Positions 35,273-43,743 of a stretch of 64,000 nt of DNA are shown here, one piece after another. The notes below the pieces were generated by a model. The model had not been told where the DNA came from. It worked only from the letters and a program-made list of their open reading frames with translations, and ran no database searches. The stretch comes from Streptomyces sp. DH41. Lineage in GTDB: Bacteria > Actinomycetota > Actinomycetes > Streptomycetales > Streptomycetaceae. Position 1 is the first letter of the stretch. The number at the start of each line of letters is the position of its first letter. The stretch is taken from contig NZ_JARVKY010000001.1 of NCBI RefSeq assembly GCF_029813785.1, forward strand, positions 310,001 to 374,000, read 5' to 3'. The position numbers and the translations under genes were made by a program.

Positions 35273-37411
35273 CTACCTCGCCGCCGCTCCCGCCCCGGTG
35301 ACCCGTCCGTACTGCTCCCGCACTTCCCGGTACCGCAGCAGTTCCGCCGCCAGCGGATCCAGCACCCTGGCCCGGCCGCACCCCGCGGCGGCCTCCCGCA
35401 GCAGGCGTTCCGCCTCGTGGCCGTAGCGCCGTGCCGGTCCGCGTGCCGCGATGCGGCAGCTCCACTCGATGAGGGGTCCGCCGATGATGCCGGCCACCAT
35501 CAGCAGCACCGGCACGCCCAGGTTCGGCGGCAGGAAGCCGATGATCTGGCCCAGCAGCCACAGGCCGCCCACCACCTGCAGCAGGGTCATGGACGCCTGG
35601 GCCAGCACGGCCACCGGCCACCAGCCCGGCCGCGGCGGACGCCCCGGCGGCAGCCCGGTGCGCACCGCCAGCTCGTCCAGGGCCTCCGGCAGCCCCTGGG
35701 CGCCCCGGCCGGCCGCCTCGCGCATGGCCTGCGCCCACGGCGCGGGCAGCCCCGCAGACGCCCGGTCGGACACCGTACGCACCGCCTGCTCGACGCGCTG
35801 TCGGGCCGTGGCCTCCTCGTCCGCCTGGGCGCGCAGTGAGATCCGTCCCGTGGGGGGTTCGCGCCGGTCGCGGTGCCAGCGCCACAGGCGCAGCCAGGGC
35901 GTGCCGCACGCGCGGTTGGCGTTGCGCAGCCAGGCGCGTTCGGCGGCCTCGCCGGCCGCGGTGGCACCCACCGCGTCCGCGAGCCGGTCCGCGAACTCCT
36001 CCCGCGCCTCCTCGCTGAGCCCGGTCCGCCGGCCGGTGACGTAGACGGGGCGCAGGCGCCAGGCCGCGGCGTCCACGTCGGCCGCGATACGGCGCGCCGG
36101 GGCTTGCCGTTCGGCGACGAACTGGCCGAGCACCTCGCGCAGTTCGCCGATGCCTTCCCCGGTGAGCGCGGACAGCGCGAGCACGGTGGCGCCGGGCTCG
36201 TCGTACTCGCCGAGGGGGATGCCGTCCTCGTCGAGCAGCCGCCGCAGGTCGTCGAGGACCTGTTCGGCGGCCTCCCCGGGCAGCCGGTCGACCTGGTTGA
36301 GGACGACGAAGGTGACCTCGGCGTGGCCGGCCATCGGCCGCAGATAGCGCTCGTGGAGCACGGCGTCGGCGTACTTCTCCGGGTCGACGACCCAGACGAC
36401 GGCATCGACGAGCGCCAGGATGCGGTCGACCTGCTCGCGGTGCTGCACGGCGGCCGAGTCGTGGTCGGGCAGGTCGATCAGGACCAGCCCGCGCAGCGGC
36501 GAGTCGGCGTCCGGGTGCTGCAACGGGCGGCGACGCAGCCGGCCGGGGATGCCGAGCCGGTCCAGGAGGCTGGCCGCGCCGTCGCTCCAACTGCACGCGA
36601 TGGGCGCCGCGGTGGTCGGGCGGCGGACACCCGTCTCGGAGATGGTCACCCCGGCGAGCGTGTTGAACAGCTGCGACTTGCCGCTGCCGGTCGCCCCCGC
36701 GATGGCGACGACGGTGTGCTGCCCGGACAGCCTGCGCCGCGCGGAGGCCTCGTCGAGCACCCGGCCCGCCTCGGCCAGGGTCCCGCTGTCGAGCCGAGTA
36801 CGGGAGAGTCCCACCAGCTCGCGCAGCGCGTCGAGCCGTGACCTGAGCTGTCCGTCGTACGCGAGTGGCATCAGGGCGGCCGAGGAAGCGGGCCTGCTCG
36901 GGAGGACGGCGAACTGCTCCGGCCCGCCGTTCTCGTCCACCCGCCGCGCGATCAGCCCGTCGCCCCAGGCGCCCTCACCGTCCCCGGAACCGGACGCGGG
37001 CGAACCGCCGGCCGCGCGCTCCCGATCCACCTCGCGCTCTCGGCCGGCCGCACCCTCCGTACGACCCCGGTCCGACGTACGGTCCCGGTCCGACGTACGG
37101 TCCCGGTCCGACGTACGGTCCCGGTCCCGGTCCGGACGGCGGGGCGTCGCGCCGTCCGGCACGCGCGCGTGGGGGCCGCGTGCGCGTTCGTTCGGGCGCT
37201 CCTGCGGGCGTGTCCCCTGCCCGGCCTCCCTGGGGTGCCCGGCGTCCCCGGTGGCGGCCTCCCGCGCGGCGTCCTCCTGGGCGGCCCGCTCCGGGCCACG
37301 GCCGCCCCCGGGACCCGCTTGGCCTTCCTGGCTCCCCGGACCCGTCCGGCCCGCCTCCTGCGTCGTGTGGTCGGTGTGCTCGGTGGGGTCCTGGTCAGTG
37401 ACGGCGGTCAC
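35273..37411 (-). CDS. dynB: dynamin-like GTPase DynB (membrane-spanning partner)
   Basis: A 712-residue GTPase. A disordered N-terminus (1-~165) rich in Arg, Asp and Gly includes DRDRTS repeats. The G domain (~200-430) has GATGSGKSQLFN (P-loop), TTAAPIACSW, DLPDHDS (G3) and LNQVDRLPG (G4). Two adjacent hydrophobic helices at ~590-640 (MTLLQVVGGLWLLGQIIGF, VPVLLMVAGIIGGPLI) anchor it in the membrane. Streptomyces DynA/DynB stabilise FtsZ rings during sporulation septation, and the locus is followed by ssbB, as here. The GTG start 37411 has AGGAGAGG upstream and lies 3 bp after the dynA stop. Confidence 0.85.
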   Translation of the reverse strand: MTAVTDQDPTEHTDHTTQEAGRTGPGSQEGQAGPGGGRGPERAAQEDAAREAATGDAGHPREAGQGTRPQERPNERARGPHARVPDGATPRRPDRDRDRTSDRDRTSDRDRTSDRGRTEGAAGREREVDRERAAGGSPASGSGDGEGAWGDGLIARRVDENGGPEQFAVLPSRPASSAALMPLAYDGQLRSRLDALRELVGLSRTRLDSGTLAEAGRVLDEASARRRLSGQHTVVAIAGATGSGKSQLFNTLAGVTISETGVRRPTTAAPIACSWSDGAASLLDRLGIPGRLRRRPLQHPDADSPLRGLVLIDLPDHDSAAVQHREQVDRILALVDAVVWVVDPEKYADAVLHERYLRPMAGHAEVTFVVLNQVDRLPGEAAEQVLDDLRRLLDEDGIPLGEYDEPGATVLALSALTGEGIGELREVLGQFVAERQAPARRIAADVDAAAWRLRPVYVTGRRTGLSEEAREEFADRLADAVGATAAGEAAERAWLRNANRACGTPWLRLWRWHRDRREPPTGRISLRAQADEEATARQRVEQAVRTVSDRASAGLPAPWAQAMREAAGRGAQGLPEALDELAVRTGLPPGRPPRPGWWPVAVLAQASMTLLQVVGGLWLLGQIIGFLPPNLGVPVLLMVAGIIGGPLIEWSCRIAARGPARRYGHEAERLLREAAAGCGRARVLDPLAAELLRYREVREQYGRVTGAGAAAR
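37067..37120 (-). repeat. three perfect 18-bp repeats in dynB
   Basis: CCGGTCCGACGTACGGTC occurs three times end to end with no mismatch. It encodes the DRTSDR repeats of the disordered N-terminus. Each copy adds six residues without shifting frame, so length polymorphism between strains is likely. Confidence 0.9.
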
Positions 37412-37414
37412 CGG

Positions 37415-39019
37415 TCACCTCTCCTTCTGCAGTACGGACAGCGCGGCGATGAGTTCGGCCTGCGGCTCGGGATGGACCTCCAGTCCGTCGAGCGGCGCCA
37501 GCCGGCGTTCGCGCTCGACGTGCACGACCCGGTCGACGTGTTCGTCGAGCAGCCGTCCGCCCCGGTCGCGCAGCCGCAGCGCGCCGCGGGCGCCGATCCG
37601 CTCGGCGAGCCGCTCCCCGGCGATACGCGCCCGTCGCCCGCCCAGCAGCACGGTGGCGACGAGGGCGGCGACCACTCCCGGATCGGGGGCCATGCTCCGG
37701 TCGAGCTGGCCCACTTCCTCCTCGGCGTACTCCTCCAGCTCCCGCCGCCACCGCCGTACGGCCATCCCGATGCGGTGTTCGGCGCTCTCCGGGGCCGGGT
37801 CGCGGTCGGCGAGTTCCGGTGCGGCGGCCGCCGGTTCGCGCCGCCATGCCTCGTCGACGCGTTCGTCGGCGGCGGTGACGGCGCACAGCAGCAGCGCGCC
37901 CAGGCTCTCCACCAGCGAGTCGAGGAGTTCCTCGGGGGAGCAGTCGAGGGGGAAGGCCCGCCACCGCTTCAGCGCGTCCCCGGCGAGCACGGCCCCCGCC
38001 TGCAACCGCCCCCGTACGCGCGCGTGCTCGCCGTCGTACGCGCCGTCGACGGCCGCGGTGAGGCGCAGCGCGGCGGCGTACTGCGCGGCGGTGGCGCCGG
38101 CCAGTTCGGGCATCCGGGACCTGAGGGAGTCCAGGATGCCGTTGGCCGTACGGGCCATGGTGTGGTGCCGGGCTTCGAGGTCCTGTGCCCGGTGGACGAG
38201 CCAGGACCGCAGCGGTGCCACGGCGGTGGCCGGCAGCAGTCCGCCGCCCCAGGCCGACTCGGGCAGTTCGGGCACGGTGAAGCGGGGGACCTCGCCCAGG
38301 CCGGCCTTGGTGAGCAGTGCGCCGTACTGCCGCGCCACCTCGGCCACCACCTGGTGGGGCACCCGGTCGAGCACGGTGACCAGGGTGGCGTCGTACTCCT
38401 TGGCGGTGCGCAGCAGATGCCAGGGCACGGCGTCGGCGTACCGGGCGGCGGTGGTGACCATCACCCAGATGTCGGCGGCGCAGAGCAGTTCGGCCGCCAG
38501 GACGCGGTTGTCGGCGACGAGGGAGTCGATGTCGGGCGCGTCGAGGAGGGCGATGCCGGGCGGCAGGGTGTCGGCGGTCTCGACGCGCAGTACGCGCGCG
38601 GGGTCCTCGCCCGGCAGGAGCAGGTCGTCGTCGGGTTCCCGGTGGGGCACCCACACGCGCGTGAGGTCGGGCAGCACCCGCATGCCGCTGAACCAGTGGT
38701 GGTCCTCCGGATGGCAGACCAGCACCGGCGTCCTGGTCGTGGGCCGCAGCACCCCCGCCTCGCTGACCCGCCTCCCCACCAGGGAGTTCACCAGCGTGGA
38801 CTTCCCGGCGCCGGTGGATCCGCCGACGACGGCCAGCAGGGGCGCTTCGGGCTCCTTCAAGCGGGGCACCAGGTAGTCGTCGAGCTGTGCGAGCAGTTCG
38901 TCGCGGTTGGCACGCGCGCGTGGGGCCCCCGCCAGGGGCAGCGGGAAGCGTGCGGCCGCGACACGGTCGCGCAGGGCGGAGAGTGCGTCGAGCAACTGAG
39001 GCCGTACGTCCAAGGTCAC
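37415..39019 (-). CDS. dynA: dynamin-like GTPase DynA
   Basis: A 534-residue GTPase without an obvious transmembrane segment. The P-loop is [13 protein letters not shown] (~65-77), followed by [13 protein letters not shown] (switch I Thr), LLDAPDIDS (G3) and TVLDRVPHQ (G4). The helical C-terminus would drive assembly with DynB. GTG 39019 ([20 protein letters not shown]) fits the family N-terminus. GTG 39022 is adjacent. No Shine-Dalgarno is evident. TAAAAT on the minus strand about 15-20 bp upstream is a good -10, so the leader would be very short. It forms an operon with dynB. Confidence 0.85.
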   Translation of the reverse strand: MTLDVRPQLLDALSALRDRVAAARFPLPLAGAPRARANRDELLAQLDDYLVPRLKEPEAPLLAVVGGSTGAGKSTLVNSLVGRRVSEAGVLRPTTRTPVLVCHPEDHHWFSGMRVLPDLTRVWVPHREPDDDLLLPGEDPARVLRVETADTLPPGIALLDAPDIDSLVADNRVLAAELLCAADIWVMVTTAARYADAVPWHLLRTAKEYDATLVTVLDRVPHQVVAEVARQYGALLTKAGLGEVPRFTVPELPESAWGGGLLPATAVAPLRSWLVHRAQDLEARHHTMARTANGILDSLRSRMPELAGATAAQYAAALRLTAAVDGAYDGEHARVRGRLQAGAVLAGDALKRWRAFPLDCSPEELLDSLVESLGALLLCAVTAADERVDEAWRREPAAAAPELADRDPAPESAEHRIGMAVRRWRRELEEYAEEEVGQLDRSMAPDPGVVAALVATVLLGGRRARIAGERLAERIGARGALRLRDRGGRLLDEHVDRVVHVERERRLAPLDGLEVHPEPQAELIAALSVLQKER

Positions 39020-39343
39020 CACATGTGAAGAATGCCCAATTTTAGGGGAATTCTGAAGCATATGAGTATGTCTGCGCGCCGACCGGACACTCCGGACGGA
39101 AGGGACTACTGGGACGCGACGAGACTCCAGGCATAACGAGTGCACAACACCCGATGCGCGAGACGCCAAAAGCGATGCACGATTCGTACCTGCCTGCGAT
39201 TATCAGGACCGCTTCACTGAACCTCCACATCGAGCCACGGAGGCGCAGCATCAGGGACATGGAGCCGGGAGCCCTATCCTTGTCCCCGGCACCGTCACGG
39301 ATTCGCCCACACCCGGGCACCACGACCGAGGCCACCACACCAG
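39020..39343. other. intergenic region between dynA and tRNA-Arg
   Basis: This stretch is less GC-rich than its surroundings. On the minus strand TAAAAT (plus 39038-39043) is a likely dynA -10. The rest, up to the tRNA, holds no open frame with typical codon bias and no clear repeat. Confidence 0.5.
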
Positions 39344-39419
39344 GCCCCCGTAGCTCAGTGGATAGAGCAGGCGCCTTCTAAGCGCTTGGCCGCAGGTTCG
39401 AGTCCTGCCGGGGGCGCCA
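39344..39419 (+). tRNA. tRNA-Arg (anticodon UCU)
   Basis: A 76-nt cloverleaf. The acceptor stem GCCCCCG pairs with CGGGGGC. The D-arm is GCTC-AGTGGATA-GAGC, the anticodon stem GGCGC/GCGCT encloses CTTCTAA (anticodon TCT), and the T-arm is GCAGG-TTCGAGT-CCTGC. The discriminator is G and CCA is encoded. It reads the rare AGA (and AGG) codons. It ends 30 bp before the dehydrogenase start. No integrase or attachment repeat is seen beside it. Confidence 0.97.
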
Positions 39420-39449
39420 CTGCCCGTTTGGCGGGAGGGACCGGACGAC

Positions 39450-40409
39450 GTGCGACTGCGCTGTGCGGTACTCGACGACTTCCAGCAGGTGGCGACCGAG
39501 ATCGCCGACTGGACCCCGGTCGCGGACGACGTGGACGTGGTGTCCTTCGACACCCACTTCGACGACGAGGACTCCCTCGCCGAGGCGCTCGCCGAGGTGG
39601 ACATCGTGGTCACCCTGCGCGAACGCGTCCCCTTCCCCGGTTCACTGATCGCCCGGCTGCCCCGGCTGAGACTGATCGTCGCCTCCGGCATGCGCAACAA
39701 TGTCATCGACTACGCCGCCGCCGACGCCCACGGCGTCACCGTGTGCGGCACGGCCTCCTCGTCGACCCCGCCCGTGGAGCTGACCTGGGCCCTGCTGCTG
39801 GGCCTGGCCCGCGGCATCGTCCAGGAGAGCGAGGCGCTGCGCGAGGGCGGCCCCTGGCAGCAGACGGTGGGCGCCGACCTGCACGGCCGCCGCCTGGGCC
39901 TGCTGGGCCTGGGCAAGATCGGCGGCCGGGTGGCCCAGGTCGGTCTCGCCTTCGGCATGCGGGTGAGCGCGTGGAGCCAGAACCTCACCCGCGAGCGCGC
40001 CGACGAGGCCGGCGTCGAACTCGCCGCCTCCCTGGCGGAACTGCTCACGACGGCCGACTTCGTCTCCGTCCATCTCGCGCTCGGCGACCGCACCCGCGGC
40101 CTGCTCGGCCCCGCCGAACTGGCCCTGCTCAAGCCGACCGCCTACCTGGTCAACACCTCGCGCGCGGCGATCGTCGACCAGGACGCCCTGCTCGCCGCAC
40201 TGCACGAGGGCCGGATCGCCGGCGCGGGCGTGGACGTCTTCGACACCGAGCCGCTGCCCGCCGGCCACCCGATGCGCGGCGCCCCGCGCCTGCTCGCGAC
40301 GCCGCACCTCGGCTATGTCTCGCGCGCCAACTACGCCACGTACTACGGCCAGGCGGTCGAGGCGATCCGCGCCCACCTCGCGGGCTCGCCCGTACGCCGT
40401 CTGCCCTGA
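39450..40409 (+). CDS. D-isomer-specific 2-hydroxyacid dehydrogenase
   Basis: A 319-residue NAD(P)-dependent dehydrogenase of the D-3-phosphoglycerate dehydrogenase superfamily. The Rossmann motif is GLLGLGKIGGRVA (~148-160). The catalytic Arg is in NTSRAAIVD (~232), Glu in VDVFDTEPLP (~262) and His in ATPHLGY (~284). Substrate motifs do not single out phosphoglycerate, glyoxylate or another acid. The start is GTG 39450, with GGGAGGG about 15 bp upstream, which is rather far. It looks monocistronic. Confidence 0.93.
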   Translation: MRLRCAVLDDFQQVATEIADWTPVADDVDVVSFDTHFDDEDSLAEALAEVDIVVTLRERVPFPGSLIARLPRLRLIVASGMRNNVIDYAAADAHGVTVCGTASSSTPPVELTWALLLGLARGIVQESEALREGGPWQQTVGADLHGRRLGLLGLGKIGGRVAQVGLAFGMRVSAWSQNLTRERADEAGVELAASLAELLTTADFVSVHLALGDRTRGLLGPAELALLKPTAYLVNTSRAAIVDQDALLAALHEGRIAGAGVDVFDTEPLPAGHPMRGAPRLLATPHLGYVSRANYATYYGQAVEAIRAHLAGSPVRRLP

Positions 40410-40461
40410 GGGCCGCCCGCACCTGGACGATGCCGGGCTCCCCCGTTCCCGGGGCGGGCGC

Positions 40462-41091
40462 TCAGGCGATCCCCGCCCGGTCCGACTCCGCCGGCCGCCA
40501 GTAGGTACCGCCGCTCCGGCGCAGGTGGTCGAGGTCCACCAGGTGGCGCCGGAGCGTCACATGGTCGACGTCGCCGTCCTGGCACCACGCCCGCAGCTTC
40601 TCGTCGACGGTGCGCTCCGGATACTCCACGCCGGGTACGAAGGTCTGCTCGGCGATGTGCCGCAGCACCACCTTCTTACGCGTCCAGCGGGCGGGAAGGC
40701 GGATCAGCTTCCCGTCCTTGACGAAGGTCCGCACGATCACACCGGCCCGGTCGTCGCCCGCGTCGGCGCCGTCGGCGGCCTCCATCGCCTGCCGGCCCGC
40801 GCGGGCCAGCTCCCTGAACCGGTCATGGGCGACGACGAGCGCGCCGCCGCCCTCGGACGTCACCACGCCGTGCTCCCGCAGCCGCCGCAGCGCGGCGGCC
40901 GTCTCCTTCGAGGACAGGCCGGCCGCCTCGGCCACCTGCGCGTCGCTGCCCGCCCCCAGCGCCACGGCCGCGAAGGCGCGCAGCCGGTTCTCCTCGGCGA
41001 ACAGACCCGAAAGACCGGACAGCACCGTCAGCGCGGACGGCTCCGACGCGTCGGCGAGGCGGTGTGGTCGGCCGGTTTGCTCGTTGTCCAT
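40462..41091 (-). CDS. DUF2087 domain regulator with N-terminal winged helix
   Basis: A 209-residue protein. Residues ~30-90 are an ArsR/MarR-like winged helix (VAEAAGLSSKETAAALRRLREHGVV). Residues ~120-205 are DUF2087, with VIVRTFVKDGKLIRLPARW, KKVVLRHIAEQTF, YPERTVDEKLRAW and VTLRRHLVDLDHLRRSGGTYW. Regulators of this form occur widely, but their signals and targets are mostly unknown. ATG 41091 is the only good start in frame. It faces the dehydrogenase gene convergently. Confidence 0.88.
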   Translation of the reverse strand: MDNEQTGRPHRLADASEPSALTVLSGLSGLFAEENRLRAFAAVALGAGSDAQVAEAAGLSSKETAAALRRLREHGVVTSEGGGALVVAHDRFRELARAGRQAMEAADGADAGDDRAGVIVRTFVKDGKLIRLPARWTRKKVVLRHIAEQTFVPGVEYPERTVDEKLRAWCQDGDVDHVTLRRHLVDLDHLRRSGGTYWRPAESDRAGIA

Positions 41092-41209
41092 GCCGAGACG
41101 CTAGTGGAGACCACGGCGGGAGGGGAACGATTTTCCGTCCCCCGCCGCCGTCCCCCGACGCGCTCACTCCACCCCTCCGGCCCAAAAAGGGTGATTCTCA
41201 CATTCTCCC

Positions 41210-41238
41210 CGTGACCCCCCTTCGACCCGTCGCGTTGG
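41210..41238 (+). promoter_or_regulatory. possible sigma-BldN promoter of chpG
   Basis: CGTGAC (41210-41215) and CGTTGG (41233-41238) each match the remembered sigma-BldN consensus CGTAAC/CGTTGA at 5 of 6 positions. The spacer is 17 bp, one longer than usual. The -10 lies about 60 bp before ATG 41297. Chaplin genes are known BldN targets. Confidence 0.5.
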
Positions 41239-41296
41239 ACCAGCAGTGCGGTGGCGCGTCCTGCTGCCGTGCTCCCCGAGTCAAAAGGAGAACGTG

Positions 41297-41593
41297 ATGT
41301 CTCGCATCGCGAAGGCCGCCGGCGTCGCCCTCGGCACCGGTGCCGTGATGCTCAGCGGCACCGGCATGGCCATGGCGGACGCGGGCGCCGAGGCCGCAGC
41401 CGTCGGCTCGCCCGGCGTCCTGTCCGGCAACGTCGTCCAGGTCCCGGTCCACGTGCCGGTCAACGTGTGCGGCAACACGATCAACGTGATCGGCCTGCTG
41501 AACCCGGCCTTCGGCAACACCTGCGTGAACGGTGACGTCGAGAAGAACGACAAGCACAGCGAGGACGGCAAGAACGGCGGCCACGGCCACTGA
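41297..41593 (+). CDS. chpG: short chaplin ChpG-like with charged, His-containing C-terminal tail
   Basis: A 98-residue secreted chaplin. A signal peptide (MSRIAKAAGVALGTGAVMLS...ADA, ~1-28) precedes one chaplin domain: AAVGSPGVLSGNVVQVPVHV, VNVCGNTINVIGLLNPAFGN and a second Cys in TCVN. Chaplins form amyloid-like fibres that lower surface tension and coat aerial hyphae. Its position next to melC2 matches chpG (SCO2699, from memory). After the second Cys comes an extra ~20-residue Lys/Asp/His tail (EKNDKHSEDGKNGGHGH), absent from ordinary short chaplins. AAAAGGAG sets the ATG. Confidence 0.9.
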   Translation: MSRIAKAAGVALGTGAVMLSGTGMAMADAGAEAAAVGSPGVLSGNVVQVPVHVPVNVCGNTINVIGLLNPAFGNTCVNGDVEKNDKHSEDGKNGGHGH

Positions 41594-41609
41594 GTCCCGT
41601 AGACACACA

Positions 41610-41642
41610 GGAGAGCCCCGGCCTTCCCAGCCGGGGCTCTCC
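41610..41642. terminator. strong bidirectional terminator between chpG and melC2
   Basis: GGAGAGCCCCGGC (41610-41622) and GCCGGGGCTCTCC (41630-41642) form a perfect 13-bp stem with a 7-nt loop, 16 bp after chpG and 35 bp past the convergent melC2 stop. Confidence 0.9.
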
Positions 41643-41676
41643 CGCGTCCGCGTCGCTTGCCTGCTTGCCTGCTTGC

Positions 41677-42543
41677 TCAGGCGTACCGGTAGATCCGGCT
41701 GTGGTCCTCCAGGTCGTCCGGCGTCACATCCCACGGCGGCAGCCTCTCGTGCCGCGCGACGATCCGGCCGTGCTGCGCGCCGCCCGCGCCGGGCGGCTCG
41801 GCGGGCAGGTAGCGGGCGCCGCGGTGCCGGGCCTGCCAGCGGGACCACTGGAGGTCGACGAAGGCGTGGTGCAGCCAGAACACCGGGTCGTTGACGGAGG
41901 CGCCGCCGACCATGGCCCCGCCGACCCAGCGGTGCACCCGGTTGTGGTTGCGCCAGGAGACACTGCCGCGGCCGGTCCCCCACCCCTCCAGCTTGTTCCG
42001 GAAGCCCTTGCGGGCCGTGGAGTCCCAGGGCGCGGTGTCGTACACCGGGTCGTCGAGCGCCCACTCCACATCGCTCCTGGCCGGCAGGTCGAGGGGATTC
42101 CCGGCCCGTCCGAGGTCCCGCGTGAGGTACGGGGTGTCGGTGACGTTCACCTTGATGGTCCAGTTGCCCTCGGCGTGGGCGAACGGCCCGGTGGTGACCC
42201 GGTGGTCGGAGCGCCGCCCGGTGCCGCCCAGGAGGTCTGCGGTCCAGGGCGCGGACGTGGTGGTGCGGTCCTTCGTCCAGTCCCAGTACGGCACCGTCAC
42301 CGACGAGTCGATCCGGCGCAGCGCCTCCTCCAGGTCCAGCAGGAACCTGCGGTGCCAGGGCAGGAAGGACGGGGCCATGTGTGCCGTACGCAGTCCGTTC
42401 TCGCCGTCGGAGACGTAGTACGCGATGTGGGTGCGTACGAACTCGTCGTACTCACCGCGCCGTTTCGTCTCCAGCAGCGCGGCGACGAACCGCCGCTTCT
42501 CGGTGCGGGTCAGCGTGCTGACGTCCTTACGCGTGTACGCCAT
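41677..42543 (-). CDS. melC2: tyrosinase MelC2
   Basis: A 288-residue type 3 copper monophenol oxidase that makes melanin from tyrosine. CuA histidines are in FVRTHIAYYV and AHMAPSFLPWHRRF. CuB histidines are in RNHNRVHRWVGG and DPVFWLHHAFVD. The protein has no signal peptide and is exported with its chaperone MelC1. ATG 42543 (MAYTRKDVSTLTRTEKRRF) is preceded by GGGGGG. An in-frame ATG 42573 would add ten residues. The gene overlaps melC1 by 17 bp, so translation is coupled. Confidence 0.95.
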   Translation of the reverse strand: MAYTRKDVSTLTRTEKRRFVAALLETKRRGEYDEFVRTHIAYYVSDGENGLRTAHMAPSFLPWHRRFLLDLEEALRRIDSSVTVPYWDWTKDRTTTSAPWTADLLGGTGRRSDHRVTTGPFAHAEGNWTIKVNVTDTPYLTRDLGRAGNPLDLPARSDVEWALDDPVYDTAPWDSTARKGFRNKLEGWGTGRGSVSWRNHNRVHRWVGGAMVGGASVNDPVFWLHHAFVDLQWSRWQARHRGARYLPAEPPGAGGAQHGRIVARHERLPPWDVTPDDLEDHSRIYRYA

Positions 42544-43114
42544 GGTGCCCCCCGGAGTGGTGCCGGCCGTCATCGGCCGGCGCGTCGTGCAGGTGTTCGC
42601 CGGGGCCGAGTTCGTCGACGGCGCCGCGGGCGGCGGCGAGCGGGGTGGGGTACGACCGGTAGTGGTCGACCATGCTCAGCCAGCCGCCGTCGGCCCTGCG
42701 CATCAGGTGCAGCGGGCGGCCGTCCACGGTGACGTGCCAGATGGCCGCGCCGACGGCGTGCCCCGCGGCGGCCCGGACGCCGCGGATGCGGCGGCCCCGG
42801 TAGGTCTCGTCGAACGCGGCGCTTGTGGCCGGCTCGACCGGGTGCGGCTCGGGGCGCGCGGGCCCGGTGCTTCCGGCGTCCTCGGCGGCGTCGGATGCCG
42901 GGGAGGGCCGGGAGGCCGCGACCAGGGGCGCCAGGGTCAGGGCGAGGGCAGGGGCGAGCAGTCCCCGCATCATCCGGCGCCGGGTTCGGTGTCCGGGCGC
43001 GGGTGCTTGTGCGGATGCCGGTGCTGGTGCCGGTGCTGGTCCGGGTCCGCCTCTGGTGGGGCCCGTCGGCTCCCGCTCCGCGCGGCTCCCTGCTCCGCCC
43101 ACGTCGACGATCAT
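42527..43114 (-). CDS. melC1: tyrosinase cofactor / copper chaperone MelC1, long form
   Basis: A ~195-residue MelC1. The conserved core is FDETYRGRRIRGV, AIWHVTVDGRPLHLMRRADG and LSMVDHYRSYPTPLAAARGA. MelC1 inserts copper into apotyrosinase and carries it out through Tat. The Tat-like signal (RTRRRMMRGLLAPALALTLA) begins only at residue ~43, after a Pro/Ala-rich leader. ATG 43114 is nevertheless backed by GAGGAG 7 bases upstream; an internal ATG at the RRRMMRG site would remove the twin arginines. The C-terminus carries extra histidines (RHHSGGHHGVHA). The family is usually ~120-150 residues. Confidence 0.88.
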   Translation of the reverse strand: MIVDVGGAGSRAEREPTGPTRGGPGPAPAPAPASAQAPAPGHRTRRRMMRGLLAPALALTLAPLVAASRPSPASDAAEDAGSTGPARPEPHPVEPATSAAFDETYRGRRIRGVRAAAGHAVGAAIWHVTVDGRPLHLMRRADGGWLSMVDHYRSYPTPLAAARGAVDELGPGEHLHDAPADDGRHHSGGHHGVHA

Positions 43115-43225
43115 GGCTCGCTCCTCGTCCGGTTCGGTGATCCGTACCGCTAACCGGACGGCGGGCCCCGCGGTCACTACGCGCAGGGCCACACGGAGCA
43201 CCGGCCGCCGGCGCCGGGGCGCGGA

Positions 43226-43507
43226 TCAGCCGCCCAGCGGGAGGCCGCCGAGCAGTCCGCCCTTGGAGTTCAGCTCGGTGGTCGCCTTTTTGAGGGTGTG
43301 CAGCACGGATTCCTTGTTCTCGGTGTCGAGCGCCTTCGACTGGTCCTTCGACGGCAGGACGTTGGCGGGCTCCGCGGTGAGCGCGTTCACGGCGCTGCCG
43401 AGGCTGCTGGGCGAGAGATCGGCGGCGTCCTGGGCGAACGCGGGCGCGGCGGAGCCGGCGATGGCCAAAGACCCGGCGACGACAGCGGCGGCCTTGAGGG
43501 ACTTCAT
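43226..43507 (-). CDS. small secreted protein, unknown function
   Basis: A 93-residue protein. A clear signal peptide (MKSLKAAAVVAGSLAIAGSA then PAFAQD, cleavage after ~26) is followed by a short mature part rich in Ser, Leu and Lys and ending GGLLGGLPLGG. AAGGAAC lies 4 bases before ATG 43507. I recognise no domain. Similar small secreted proteins lie near chaplins in Streptomyces. It sits between melC1 and the larger secreted protein, all on the minus strand, and may be part of the hyphal surface layer. Confidence 0.8.
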   Translation of the reverse strand: MKSLKAAAVVAGSLAIAGSAAPAFAQDAADLSPSSLGSAVNALTAEPANVLPSKDQSKALDTENKESVLHTLKKATTELNSKGGLLGGLPLGG

Positions 43508-43686
43508 CGTGTTCCTTTCTTCGGCGACTCGCGTCACCGGCGGAAGTGCTGACGCCCTGCCTAACGACCTGCGCCGGGCGCGGAAACCCCGCGCCCGGGA
43601 AGACATATGAGATCTCCGGAGAGCGGAATGGGACCGGGGACGGAAAGGGAAGCGGGAGCGGGGGAAAGGGAGAAAGGAATGGCAAA

Positions 43687-43727
43687 GGGCCGTCGCGCCA
43701 CCCCCGGAAGGGATGGCGCGACGGCCC
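43687..43727 (-). terminator. terminator of the secreted-protein gene
   Basis: GGGCCGTCGCGCCA (43687-43700) and TGGCGCGACGGCCC (43714-43727) form a perfect 14-bp stem 17 bp past the stop at 43744. TTTGCC follows on the minus strand. The rest of 43508-43743 shows no gene. Confidence 0.85.
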
Positions 43728-43743
43728 GGAACGCCGTGGGGCG

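Noticed and set aside
39083..39090. GACAC as a WhiA-binding site before dynA
   Set aside because: A five-base match is expected often by chance in this DNA, and no second copy or WhiB-type context was visible.
39344..39419. tRNA-Arg as an integration site of a mobile element
   Set aside because: No integrase, no repeated tRNA 3' end and no change in base composition downstream.
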